A stretch of DNA of 64,000 bases from Acetivibrio saccincola (GTDB lineage: Bacteria > Bacillota > Clostridia > Acetivibrionales > Acetivibrionaceae), in the NCBI RefSeq assembly GCF_002844395.1, contig NZ_CP025197.1:186001-250000 (forward strand), given 5' to 3'. Positions 6,897-16,095 of this stretch are shown in pieces. Position 1 is the first letter of the stretch, and each line of letters opens with the position of its first letter. The notes beneath the pieces are model-generated. The model worked only from the letters and a program-made list of their open reading frames with translations. It searched no databases and had not been told where the DNA came from. The translations under genes were made by a program, and so were the position numbers.

Positions 6897-7499
6897 ATGA
6901 AGGAAGAAAAGGCGATTAATGAAGAACAGAGAACTGGTGAAGAGGATAAGGAATTTTTAGAATTAAAAAATTGGCTTGAAGATACAGAAGGTACTATTAA
7001 TGAAGAAATATTTAATATATTTTTTAAATCAAATGATGAAGAATTACTTGTTGCAAAAAATATACATTCAATTCTTTTAAAAGTGAATGATTTAGATAAA
7101 GAAAAAACTAGAGAAGCAATGGGAAATGTTATAAAATACATGAAAAAAGAGCTGGCTGAAAACAGAGATAATATAAAATTTGAAGGGGACATAGAAAGCA
7201 ATGAAGAAGAGTTTAATTTGGAGGTGGAGAAAGTTACAGAAAAAGCAGTTGAAATAGTAGAAGAATGCTGTAAAAGTGTTGAAATCATATTAAAAGGTTT
7301 GGTTTTATTTACAATGGGCAAAACGGCATTTGATGTAAACAGTGTAATTAATGAGTTTTTTACAAAGGTAGATGAAATATTAGAAAAAGAAAAGGCAGAA
7401 ATAAATAAAAAAGTAAATGAGAAAATACAGGACTTAATTTATTCTCAAATTGGATTTCCGGAATTCAACTTTGAAGAAGAACTTGAAATGGAGGATTAA
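6897..7499 (+). CDS. Acidic helical protein of unknown function in the effector operon
   Basis: A 200-residue protein with a strong GGGGGGG-type ribosome site, 6 to 12 nt before ATG. It is Glu- and Lys-rich with no signal peptide or membrane span. The first half is charged helix (EEDKEFLELKNWLEDTEGTI). A Val/Glu-rich helix (EKVTEKAVEIVEECCKSVEI) leads to a more hydrophobic stretch and an acidic end. It lies between the WXG100-like pair and the lipoprotein, four bases before the latter, so it is certainly co-transcribed. It could be a cytoplasmic chaperone or adaptor for the large effector. No family recognised. Confidence 0.6.
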   Translation: MKEEKAINEEQRTGEEDKEFLELKNWLEDTEGTINEEIFNIFFKSNDEELLVAKNIHSILLKVNDLDKEKTREAMGNVIKYMKKELAENRDNIKFEGDIESNEEEFNLEVEKVTEKAVEIVEECCKSVEIILKGLVLFTMGKTAFDVNSVINEFFTKVDEILEKEKAEINKKVNEKIQDLIYSQIGFPEFNFEEELEMED

Positions 7500-7502
7500 A
7501 GT

Positions 7503-8237
7503 ATGATAGAGAAAATAGCAATAGGTATAATATCAATAATATTAGCGATAGGAGTGTGTGGATGTATGTCAAATAGCAAAGATAGTAAAAAAGATGTTGT
7601 GAAGCAAGAAAGTTCAGTAAAAGATATGATGATGGAGCATATGAGAGAAAAATATAACGAAGAGTTTGAGTTTGTAAACATTGACACCGAAGTATGGACA
7701 GCACCTTATACAGAGATGATAGTAAAATCAGAGAAATTTCCTAACCACAGGATAGTAGTACAAAGATATAGTGAGACAGGTGCTATAGTTGACAACTATA
7801 TGGATTTTCATATGAAAGAAAGGATTGAAGAGGAATTAACTGAAATAGTGAAAAAAATTTATCCAAAGAGTAAGGTGTTTTACAGACCAGGAGGAAGACC
7901 AGTGCCAAACAGTGTAACACCTGATATAAGTATTTCAGAATATTCAAAAATAAGGCTTCCAGGTCTTCCAGTGACTATATGTATTGAAGACCCTGATTAT
8001 GAAACAAATAAGGGAGAGAAAATAGAAGAACTTCGAAAAGTTTTAGAAGAGAAAAAGTATATATGTAATTTAGATGTTTTCTATATAAAAGAGGGTAAAA
8101 TAGATTTAATTAATGAGGATAACGAAACTGAAGTATTAACAGGACCTCATAATGCTGAATGGGTTTTAATTAGAGGTAATTTTAATATGGGAGATTCTTT
8201 TGAATTTAGTTACTATGAATGGAGGGAGATAAAATGA
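7503..8237 (+). CDS. Lipoprotein, candidate immunity protein for the adjacent lipase
   Basis: A 244-residue protein. Its N-terminus is a hydrophobic signal (KIAIGIISIILAIGVCGCM) ending in a Cys that fits a lipobox (VCGC), so it should be tethered outside the membrane. The body includes DMMMEHMREKYNEEFEFVN and APYTEMIVKSEKFPNHRIVVQRY, a pattern I have seen in secreted clostridial proteins without known function. Its stop overlaps the start of the lipase gene (ATGA). In TslA-type loci a membrane lipoprotein (TilA) neutralises the lipase at the cell surface, and this gene occupies that position. Two broken homologues lie at 14739 and 36180. The immunity role is inference. Confidence 0.65.
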   Translation: MIEKIAIGIISIILAIGVCGCMSNSKDSKKDVVKQESSVKDMMMEHMREKYNEEFEFVNIDTEVWTAPYTEMIVKSEKFPNHRIVVQRYSETGAIVDNYMDFHMKERIEEELTEIVKKIYPKSKVFYRPGGRPVPNSVTPDISISEYSKIRLPGLPVTICIEDPDYETNKGEKIEELRKVLEEKKYICNLDVFYIKEGKIDLINEDNETEVLTGPHNAEWVLIRGNFNMGDSFEFSYYEWREIK

Positions 8238-10930
8238 ATGAATTAAATCCAGAACTCCAGGAACAAGGATTAGAAGGAAGGTTATTAAATACATTAATAT
8301 ATTTAAATATTGAATGGACTGACGCCCGAGATGGAATGAGCCTTCGCAACATAATAAATAATCTTGGTAAATTTTACGACTCCCCCGACGGTGCTATCTG
8401 CGAAGAGAAATATGCTATGTATAAGGAATTATACCTTGAAGACTCCATGAAATTAGGCAGAAGAGATAAAAAATCTGAAACTGGCTTTAAAGAAGGTTCC
8501 GAAGAAGACTATAAAAATAGGATGCGTCAATATAGAATTTTAAAAAATGCAGTTGAAAATAATGAAAGATTAGCCAATATGACTATAGGAAATCAGAGCT
8601 GGAATATGGGTGATAAATTCAATGACAGAAAAGGTCTTAATGCATGTACATTTGAGGACGAAAACGGGAATATAATAGTGGTGTATAGAGGAACAGCCTC
8701 CGGAGAATGGGGAGACAATTCCGAAGGACTTATAGGATTAGTTAATGAAACTCAACAACAAAAACAGGCAATGGAATACTTTGATTATATAGTGGAAAAA
8801 AACAACTATCATAAAAAGAATATAGAAATTACTATTACAGGTCATTCAAAAGGTGGTAATAAGGCACAGTATACAACTGTAAATTCAAAATATAGAGATT
8901 TAATAAAATATTGCTTTAGCTATGATGGTCAGGGTTTTTCTCCCGAAGCTATAGAAGCTTTTGAGAAAAGATTTGATGATTACAATGAATCATTAAAAAA
9001 ACTTTATAGTTTTAATGGAGAAAATGACTTTGTAAATCCCCTTGGCATATATATAATTCCAGATGAAAACCGTTTTTATTTTAAAACTGTAATTCCATCA
9101 GAGATTCCACTAAATATAAATAGCCCTAAAGATGTTTTAGAATTTATAAAAAATATTACAGGCATCTCTGATGTTGCAAAACTACACTTTCCAGATTCGT
9201 GTTTAACAGAAGATGGGGAATTTGCAATGCAAGTGGAACAAGGTTATTTATCTTTGTTTGTTGAGAATTTTGCTAGACAAGCTTTAGAATTGCCTCCTGA
9301 ATACAGAGATAAAATTTTTAGTACTATAATGTCATTTATGCAGGGTGATAATGAAACTGTAGATGGAGAAAGTGTGGCATCATGGTCTGATAAGTTAGCA
9401 ACCTTGTTGTCAACACCCCTTTTAGCTGATATGGCAAGTGAAGCGTCATTAGATATGATTAGAGAAAAACATGGAGTTATAGCTGAATTTTTAGCTGCTA
9501 ATGCTTTGTCAAGAATATGTCCTGGGTTATTTTCGGATGATGTTATAAGAATAGGATTTAGAAACATTAAAAATGCTGCGTTAAAAGCATTAGAGAGTTT
9601 GAAAAAGCTAGGTAATTTTATTTTGGAAAAGTCCAAGGAATTTGGAAGAATTCTAATTGATTATGGACAATCTTTAGGAAGAGCATTTTGTAAATTTATT
9701 TTAGAAGCAAGGGCAGCCTTTGACAGAATGATTATATATGTTGGACATATAATAGATGATGTAATAGATGCATCTAAAAATGTAATAGAAAATGTAGTTA
9801 AGAAAATAGAAGATTTCAAAAATAAGCTCAACACAGTTGTAACCAACTTTTTTAACAATCTAAAAGATGGTATAGATAAATTTGCGAGTTTTTGTAAAAA
9901 TACAGTTAAGAATGCATGGAACAGTGCAGTTGAGAAGGTAACAAATGGAGTAAATAACTTAATAAATAATGGTAAAAACATAATAAGAAAAGGATATGAA
10001 GGGTTAAAAACAGGAGTAAACAAAGTTGTCAATTTGGGTAACATGGTCAAAACGACTACAGTTAACTTTGCCAATAGAGCGGCAACTGAGTGTATAAGAG
10101 GAATAGGTCTTGTAGTAGATAAGATAAAAGAAGCAGGAACTAAAATAGAGGAATTTAGAGTAAATCTTAAAGAGACATTTTTAAGATTTGTATCTGAGGC
10201 AGAAAAAGCATTGGTAAGACTAAAAGATTATGTATTGGGTATAGCAAATAACATAAAAGATGCTGTACATACAGGAATAAAAGCGATGGAAGATTTTAAA
10301 AACAAAGCAGAAAGAGCTATTTCGAGCTTTATTGCAAGTGTGGTAAATGGAATAAAGAATTTTGCAAAATACTGCAAAAAAGAAGTGGCGAATGCATGGA
10401 ACAAAGTAACTAAAAAAGCAAGTCAAAAAGTCGAAGAAGTTACAGACAATATAAGGGAACAAATAAAAACTATGCGTGAGAAATTTGAAGGTGCAGTTAA
10501 GTATGTTATAGATTATAAAAAGGAAACAGTAAAAAGTATTAGGGATAAAAAAGAACATGTACTTAAGACTTTAAGAAACAGTGTAATTAGAACTATAGGA
10601 GTAACGTATATAAAAAATTTAAAAGTAGATTTAGCAAGATTAGAAGATTTGAGAAAGAAGATGAAAGACCTAGAAAGAGAATGGGGAGAAAAGATACATT
10701 ACATGCTAAAGGATGTAAACAATTTAACATCTGATACGGAGAGGAAATATAATGAATATTATGTAAGGCAGAGAATACGAGAAATTAATAGAATTTGTGA
10801 TAACATAAAAGCTGATACTAGACGAATTACCGACATGATTGAAAGAAAAACAAAAGCGTTAGACAATGCTCGTGTAGAGTATAAAAGAATAGAAGCTATG
10901 GCAGGTAGGGAAGCAAATAGTTTTGCTTAA
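8234..10930 (+). CDS. Large lipase-domain effector candidate with helical LXG-like C-terminus
   Basis: An 898-residue protein. The ATG at 8234 overlaps the lipoprotein stop and has GGAGG ten bases upstream; an ATG at 8219 is a poorer start. Residues about 130-330 form an alpha/beta-hydrolase of the Mbeg1/lipase-3 kind: IIVVYRGTAS, then TGHSKGGNKAQ with nucleophile Ser205, a probable Asp265 in ENDFVNPLG and a probable His318 in LHFPDS. There is no signal peptide. From about residue 430 on it is almost all amphipathic helix with an internal repeat (EDFKNK...NAWN) offset by 160 residues, ending in a long coiled coil. Lipase first and helical targeting domain last is the reverse-LXG layout of TslA. 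Substrate and secretion route are inferred. Confidence 0.75.
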   Translation: MNELNPELQEQGLEGRLLNTLIYLNIEWTDARDGMSLRNIINNLGKFYDSPDGAICEEKYAMYKELYLEDSMKLGRRDKKSETGFKEGSEEDYKNRMRQYRILKNAVENNERLANMTIGNQSWNMGDKFNDRKGLNACTFEDENGNIIVVYRGTASGEWGDNSEGLIGLVNETQQQKQAMEYFDYIVEKNNYHKKNIEITITGHSKGGNKAQYTTVNSKYRDLIKYCFSYDGQGFSPEAIEAFEKRFDDYNESLKKLYSFNGENDFVNPLGIYIIPDENRFYFKTVIPSEIPLNINSPKDVLEFIKNITGISDVAKLHFPDSCLTEDGEFAMQVEQGYLSLFVENFARQALELPPEYRDKIFSTIMSFMQGDNETVDGESVASWSDKLATLLSTPLLADMASEASLDMIREKHGVIAEFLAANALSRICPGLFSDDVIRIGFRNIKNAALKALESLKKLGNFILEKSKEFGRILIDYGQSLGRAFCKFILEARAAFDRMIIYVGHIIDDVIDASKNVIENVVKKIEDFKNKLNTVVTNFFNNLKDGIDKFASFCKNTVKNAWNSAVEKVTNGVNNLINNGKNIIRKGYEGLKTGVNKVVNLGNMVKTTTVNFANRAATECIRGIGLVVDKIKEAGTKIEEFRVNLKETFLRFVSEAEKALVRLKDYVLGIANNIKDAVHTGIKAMEDFKNKAERAISSFIASVVNGIKNFAKYCKKEVANAWNKVTKKASQKVEEVTDNIREQIKTMREKFEGAVKYVIDYKKETVKSIRDKKEHVLKTLRNSVIRTIGVTYIKNLKVDLARLEDLRKKMKDLEREWGEKIHYMLKDVNNLTSDTERKYNEYYVRQRIREINRICDNIKADTRRITDMIERKTKALDNARVEYKRIEAMAGREANSFA

Positions 10931-10962
10931 TTATAAAAATAAAGTTAAAATAATATTTTGTA

Positions 10963-10979
10963 GATATATATTATATATC
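10963..10979. promoter_or_regulatory. AT palindrome upstream of the stalk-domain gene
   Basis: GATATATATTATATATC is an almost perfect palindrome about 30 bp before the start codon. It is conserved upstream of all four copies of the downstream gene. It may be an operator or contain the -10 region of an internal promoter. Confidence 0.35.
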
Positions 10980-11010
10980 ATGTAAAAAATGAAAAATGGG
11001 AGGAAATAAA

Positions 11011-11856
11011 ATGAAAAAAATAGTTTTATTTATTACAGTATCAGTTATTATGCTAATGGCTTTTACAACAACATCCTTTGCTCAATTGCCTCTTCGTGTG
11101 GTGGTAAACGGCAACAGGGTGAATTTTCCGGATGCAGAGCCGTTTATAGACGACAACGGCAGGACACAGGTACCGGTGAGGTTTGTAAGTGAAGCGTTAG
11201 GGGCAAAAGTAGATTGGGAAGGAAAAACAAAAACAGTTACAATATCCCAGGGAGATAAAGAAATAAAGATAGTAATTGGAAAAAAGGAATATACAATAAA
11301 TGGTGAGAAGAATTTAATGGACACAGAAGCACTGCTGAAAGAAGACAGAACCTTTGTACCTGTAAGGTTTGTAAGTGAGGGGTTAGGTGCAAGGGTAGAT
11401 TGGGATTCTGCTGTAAGGACGGTTTATATTGATACTAGGGAAAAAGGCGACATAAAGGATGACACACCAAAGGATGGAAGTATTATAGAAGAAGATGGAT
11501 ACTTAGTGCCAAATGATACAAATATAATAATTTCAAAGTCAAATAACGGTATTATAGAAACAAGTATACTTATAAGTGTCTTAAGACTGGATTTTGAAAA
11601 GCAAATTGAAGATCTTGTTTTTGCGATAGAAAGCAGATTTGGTAAAGATATAGCAAACGAAATAGAAAAACATGTTAGACAAAAGAAAAGTAGATGGACC
11701 CACTTACCCGAAAAATACATATATGTAAAAGAGACAAATCAATATATCTGGATAAGAGAATCACAGACGGATAGTATATCAATAGAAGTTATGGTTCCAG
11801 GATATGTACCTAATACAGATGAATATAGTGATGTTGTAGTAGAGTGGGAATTTTGA
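11011..11856 (+). CDS. Secreted copper-amine-oxidase-N (stalk) domain protein, copy P
   Basis: A 281-residue protein. The ATG at 11011 follows GGGAGG; an ATG at 10996 in the same frame sits before the ribosome site. A signal peptide (KIVLFITVSVIMLMAFTTTSFA) should be cut before QLPLR. Residues about 30-135 are a copper amine oxidase N-terminal/stalk domain, with two repeats of VPVRFVSEALGA / VPVRFVSEGLGA, common in clostridial cell-surface proteins. The last 130 residues, around KSRWTHLPEKYIYV, are unique to this family. That part differs from the three other copies, while the first 150 residues are nearly identical. It is followed 25 bp later by the 876-residue gene. Function unknown. Confidence 0.8.
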   Translation: MKKIVLFITVSVIMLMAFTTTSFAQLPLRVVVNGNRVNFPDAEPFIDDNGRTQVPVRFVSEALGAKVDWEGKTKTVTISQGDKEIKIVIGKKEYTINGEKNLMDTEALLKEDRTFVPVRFVSEGLGARVDWDSAVRTVYIDTREKGDIKDDTPKDGSIIEEDGYLVPNDTNIIISKSNNGIIETSILISVLRLDFEKQIEDLVFAIESRFGKDIANEIEKHVRQKKSRWTHLPEKYIYVKETNQYIWIRESQTDSISIEVMVPGYVPNTDEYSDVVVEWEF

Positions 11857-11881
11857 AAATAAGGGATGGCGGGTGTAAAGG

Positions 11882-14512
11882 ATGAAAAAGTATATTGTTT
11901 ATGCAATAATATTAGCCATACTTATGCAAAACCTTAATATTATTGTATTTTCGAATACTGAAGTAAAAACAGCACAAGAGTCACTTGATTTAGCTAATGA
12001 GTGGTTAGGAAAGAATCTTGGTTATTATAATTTTTTTGGAGATACGAATGTTGAAGAAGATAAAATAAATGAGGTGTTAGCTGTAAAAGGAACTCCGGCT
12101 TTTAGTAACATGCCTGTTTTCGTATATGGTAATGAAATTAGTGCTAGTAGTGATGCAGTTAAAAATGCTGCGATTAAAGTAATTCAAAGACCTGATGAAG
12201 AAGGAGTTCCTCAGTACAGATGTTTGGGCTATACTATCGATGGAGATTTATTTGCAAATCCTGCATTTCCACCTGATTATCCTCCAAGTCAAAATGTAAT
12301 AACTCTTAATGGAAGATGGGTAAAAGAACCATGGAATCATAATCATCCTTACATCCGGCAGTGGATAAGGGGATTAAATTTCATACCAAACCGGTTATAT
12401 AAATCAACCGGACGGAGGGATTTCTTTGCCGCAAATATAGTTGACGGTCCGGAGCCCCAATATTTTTCTGACGGAGGTTCTGTTGAAGATTATGTACATA
12501 TAATCCAGCCCCCTACAATGCATTCATGGGGGCTGGGAATAGGATTTTATTTTCACAACAATGGTCAGAATTTAAGATACAAAACCTTTCTCCTTATGCC
12601 GTTTGAAATGCTTAAAAAAGATATTTCCGTTCAAGCAGAATCCATTCCGGTTGGTGCCGGAGCAGGAAGAAAAGTTTTAGTCGGAATAAATGTAAAGTCC
12701 ACATTCACTGAGGATGAGACAGCAGATTATGAATGGGAAATTATAAAGAAAAGTGATGGCTCTAAAATACCTGTAGAATATTTAGGACATGCAACCAAAG
12801 AAAAGGGCAAAATCACCATTCCCGGTGAAAATGAAAGATTGATGTATGCAAGTTTTAGTATGCCTGAAGATGATGTTTTAGTGCGTTTTGTTATAAATGA
12901 AGATGGTACAAGCCCTGAAGAAAAATATTTAGGAAACAATGTATTTGAAGCAGAAATAAAATATGTTGAGAGTATTTTTGAATATGATGAATATGACATT
13001 CCTTACAATGTACTTTCAAGAGACTTTAGTTTTAATCTTTCAAAAAGACCTTCCGTGGCTGATTTAGGCTTTGCAAGAGGAGAATGGAGCGGCAATATAA
13101 CAGGAGAGTTTAGAATAATAAGAGATCCAAGAGACGGGTTGTTTAGAAAGTATTCTGAACAAAATAATCCTCCTGTCAATGAAGTGAGAAGAAGCAGAGT
13201 TGAAAGAAATCCTATTGTAAATTTCACCATTGAAAGAAGGGATTTTGGGGATGACCCTGAAGGTAGGAAATGGCTTGACATAAATCCTTCAACCCCGGTG
13301 GTTAAAAATGGCCGGCTTTTCTCTGAAGGTTATATACAAGGATGGGATGTTTATGAGTGCGGTTTTGAAGATTGTGAATTATGCCCTCATAAAGTACTTA
13401 GAACTGCACCGTTTAACGAAGTAACAAAAGATTTAACGTTTAATGTTTATGTATACAATGGAATGAAAAACATTCCGTCAAAAAGCTTTAGAAATGAAAT
13501 AGAAAACAACAGGGTGGATTCTCTTAACAAAAAAATGTATTGGGAAAGTGAGCCGTATAATTTTAATGTAATCAGGTGGATGTGCCGTTTAGACTCCAAT
13601 GGAAAAGAATACGGCTGGACACCTGTTGACGGAAGATATCAAAGAACTTTTAAGCAGCAAAACAGTGGAGATATACAAATTACAATAAAAAGTCCTATGG
13701 AAATTGAATATATGCAGGCAAGGGAGGCAGCAAGGCAAGGTATAAACAGAAAAGACCTGTATGACAAAGCTGTATTTCCAACGGATATAGATCTTCAAAG
13801 ATTTGACTATCCTATAAAGTCAGGATACTACTTTAACCCTGCAGGAAAATATTCTTTTAAAGTGGAGACGGTAACATACAAGCCTGTGCCTTATGATACA
13901 CAGGAACACAAAGATATTGTAAACGCCGTTATAAATTCATTTAACTACGAAACAGACCTTATGTACATAAATGACTACAGGGAGGCTGTAAATATAAAAG
14001 GAGAACTGCTGCCTGAAAGGGGAAGTACTTTCAGTACACGACCGGGCAGGCTGACAGCACGGGATAACAAAGGTATAAACGGGATAGAACTTGTGACGGT
14101 GTTAGACAGAAATAGTGATGAGTCACGTTATACAAAAAAAGTTGAAGAAGTTTACCATGAACATATAAGTGGAGGAAATACACATGAATATTGGAAAATG
14201 GTGATGGAAGGATATGCAGAATCTAACACTTTAAGCAGCAGGGATAATTACAAATACAGAGAGTATGTAAAGCCAGGACAAAAAATGTACAAAATAACAG
14301 AAACTACAGAGGTGGATATTATTATAAACAAGGACAATATAAACACTTTTACACATGCACATATGCCTGACGGTGAGTACTACATAAAAGTATGGATGGA
14401 TAATGTTGATTTAGGAAGCAGCAGCCATGCATATAGCTCATTGGGTACATTAAGCGGGGTAATGCTAGATGAAATGTATATTACGGTAAAAGGTTCTATG
14501 TACGATGATTAA
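11882..14512 (+). CDS. Large secreted protein of unknown function, copy P
   Basis: An 876-residue protein with a signal peptide (MKKYIVYAIILAILMQNLNI). Recognisable stretches are EVLAVKGTPAF, RPDEEGVPQYRCLGYT, GRRDFFAANIVDGPEPQYFS, a cysteine cluster ECGFEDCELCPHK around residues 490-500, and a C-terminus (SGVMLDEMYITVKGSMYDD) shared by all copies. Composition suggests a beta-rich extracellular protein; the Cys cluster could bind metal. No catalytic family is apparent to me. The first 165 residues differ between copies, whereas the remaining 710 are almost invariant, which points to gene conversion. Together with the stalk-domain gene it forms a two-gene module found four times in the window. 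Confidence 0.75.
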   Translation: MKKYIVYAIILAILMQNLNIIVFSNTEVKTAQESLDLANEWLGKNLGYYNFFGDTNVEEDKINEVLAVKGTPAFSNMPVFVYGNEISASSDAVKNAAIKVIQRPDEEGVPQYRCLGYTIDGDLFANPAFPPDYPPSQNVITLNGRWVKEPWNHNHPYIRQWIRGLNFIPNRLYKSTGRRDFFAANIVDGPEPQYFSDGGSVEDYVHIIQPPTMHSWGLGIGFYFHNNGQNLRYKTFLLMPFEMLKKDISVQAESIPVGAGAGRKVLVGINVKSTFTEDETADYEWEIIKKSDGSKIPVEYLGHATKEKGKITIPGENERLMYASFSMPEDDVLVRFVINEDGTSPEEKYLGNNVFEAEIKYVESIFEYDEYDIPYNVLSRDFSFNLSKRPSVADLGFARGEWSGNITGEFRIIRDPRDGLFRKYSEQNNPPVNEVRRSRVERNPIVNFTIERRDFGDDPEGRKWLDINPSTPVVKNGRLFSEGYIQGWDVYECGFEDCELCPHKVLRTAPFNEVTKDLTFNVYVYNGMKNIPSKSFRNEIENNRVDSLNKKMYWESEPYNFNVIRWMCRLDSNGKEYGWTPVDGRYQRTFKQQNSGDIQITIKSPMEIEYMQAREAARQGINRKDLYDKAVFPTDIDLQRFDYPIKSGYYFNPAGKYSFKVETVTYKPVPYDTQEHKDIVNAVINSFNYETDLMYINDYREAVNIKGELLPERGSTFSTRPGRLTARDNKGINGIELVTVLDRNSDESRYTKKVEEVYHEHISGGNTHEYWKMVMEGYAESNTLSSRDNYKYREYVKPGQKMYKITETTEVDIIINKDNINTFTHAHMPDGEYYIKVWMDNVDLGSSSHAYSSLGTLSGVMLDEMYITVKGSMYDD

Positions 14513-14558
14513 TAATTTATTGTATTTGTTATTTTTATGATGCATCTTAAATGAAAAC

Positions 14559-14686
14559 ATGACTTTAGTCACGGATAAAAGTGACTTCAAAGTCATTGTT
14601 TTAAATGCCAGTAGTGACTAAAAGCCCACGAAACGTAGACAAATGGCAACTTAAATCCTATTTCATACTTTTAGAGAGGTTATAAT
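14559..14686 (+). promoter_or_regulatory. Second, decayed operator array and promoter
   Basis: Sites related to GTGACTAAAGTCAC lie at 14559, 14581, 14614 and 14635, again about 22 bp (or 33) apart. A TATAAT follows at 14681 but the -35 region is poor. The block is homologous to 5542-5681, so it is the promoter region of a second, shortened locus that starts directly with a lipoprotein gene. Confidence 0.5.
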
Positions 14687-14738
14687 GGATTCTCAAGAAA
14701 ATATTCAAAGCCAAATAAAAACGGAGGGTTAGTAATGC

Positions 14739-15224
14739 ATGGTAAAGAAAAATAGCAATAGGTATAGTATCAATAATACACAATGCTGGGCAATGTGCAG
14801 GATGTATGTCAAATAGCAATGATAGTAAAAATAAAGATGTTGTGCAGAAAGAAGGTTCAGTAAAGGATATGATGACGGAGCATATGAGGGAGAAATATAA
14901 TGAGGAGTTTGAGTTTGTGAGTATTAATACAGAAGTATGGACAGCACCTTATACAGAGATGATAGTAAAATCAGAGAAATTTCCTAACCACAGGATAGTG
15001 GTACAAAGGTATAATGAAACAGGAGCTATAGTTGACAATTATATGGATTTTCATATGAAAGAAAGAATTGAAAAGGAATTAACTGAAATAGTGAAAGAAA
15101 TTCATCCAAAAAGCAAGGTGTTTTACAGACCAGGAGGAAGACCAGTGCCAAACAGTGTAACACCTGATATAAGTATTTCAGAATATTCAAAAATAAGGCT
15201 TCCAGGTCTTCCAGTAACTATATG
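14739..15224 (+). pseudogene. Second lipoprotein copy: broken signal peptide, cut by IS66
   Basis: From 14800 to 15224 the encoded sequence closely follows the lipoprotein at 7503 (DMMTEHMREKYNEEFEFVS, APYTEMIVKSEKFPNHRIV) and stops at GLPVTI, where the IS66 end GTAAGCG begins. The 5' part contains an extra A that shifts the frame after MVKK, and the hydrophobic core is replaced by polar residues (HNAGQCAGC). It is therefore inactive three ways: frameshift, lost signal and truncation. A 3' fragment matching the missing end of such a gene lies on the minus strand at 36180-36335. Confidence 0.8.
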
Positions 15225-15307
15225 GTAAGCGTAAAAGAATTAACGGATATAAATACTAAAAAATTTGCTATACAATTGAATTATCAAAAGTATAGGAGGT
15301 TTTTTAA

Positions 15308-15656
15308 TTGAATCAAATAGAGACAAATGAATATTGGAAGGATATTTTAGAAAAATTCTCAAAATATGAAGGAACAATATCTGGTTTTTGTAGAGAGTAT
15401 GATGTAAATATCCATAGGTTATATTATCAAAGAAAAAAACTAAAGAAAAAAACTAAGGAAGAAAAACGAATCAATATTTCATGCTATTAATTTAAATGGT
15501 AGGAAAAATAAAATAGAGAACTCACCTGATGTAAAAAATAATCTTAACCCATCTAATGAAATAAGAATAGAAATTGGAAAGGCTAAAATATATATATCTA
15601 ATTCAGATGAGTTATCTTTATCAAATGCACTAAAGGAGATAGTAAGAAGTTGTTAA
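15308..15656 (+). pseudogene. tnpA: IS66 tnpA, frameshifted by a 13-bp tandem duplication
   Basis: It matches the intact copy at 5099-5434 through RLYYQRKKL. Then 13 bp (AGAAAAAAACTAA) at 15431-15443 are repeated at 15444-15456, and the frame ends early at 15490. The rest of the gene is still present out of frame up to TAA at 15654. Confidence 0.9.
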
Positions 15657-16000
15657 ATATTAATGAGATAGATACTGTATATTTAGCTAGTGGTGTCACG
15701 GACTTAAGAAAAAGTATAGATGGGTTAATGGTTATAATAAAGATGGAGCTTAAGCTAGATCCTTATGAAAAGGCACTATTTGTTTTTTGTAACAGACAGA
15801 TGAACAAACTAAAAGTATTACACTTTGATAATGGATTTTGGTTGTATTACTACCGATTAGAAGAAAATAAATTTAAATGGCCAATGACAAAAGATGAGGC
15901 TCTTAAAGTAGACGTAGACGAGTTAAAGTGGTTATTAAAAGGATATGAAGTAAGAACAACTTCAAAATTTAAATCCGTCAAAGGTAGAAAATATTTTTAA
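15650..16000 (+). CDS. tnpB: IS66-family accessory protein TnpB (copy 2)
   Basis: A 116-residue protein identical to the one encoded at 4755-5105, with VTDLRKSIDGL and FVFCNRQMNKLKVLHFD typical of IS66 Orf2. It begins on TTG overlapping the end of the broken tnpA frame, so translation may now be weak because the upstream frame stops about 165 bases earlier. A hairpin with AAAACCCTTT/AAAGGGTTTT arms lies just after it, before the tnpC stub. Confidence 0.9.
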   Translation: MLNINEIDTVYLASGVTDLRKSIDGLMVIIKMELKLDPYEKALFVFCNRQMNKLKVLHFDNGFWLYYYRLEENKFKWPMTKDEALKVDVDELKWLLKGYEVRTTSKFKSVKGRKYF

Positions 16001-16095
16001 AAATTTTACAAACAAAACCCTTTAAAAGCTGGTAATATAAAGGGTTTTGTGATATAATATAGTTATAAAAAATAAGAGATTAGAGGTTATTATAA

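Noticed and set aside
12727-13798. Minus-strand frames inside the 876-residue gene
   Set aside because: They recur in each gene copy only because the sense sequence is conserved. They have no starts with ribosome sites and no family features.
5518-15224. Prophage or integrative element
   Set aside because: No integrase, capsid, terminase, relaxase or att site was seen. The mobility features are all IS or transposon types.
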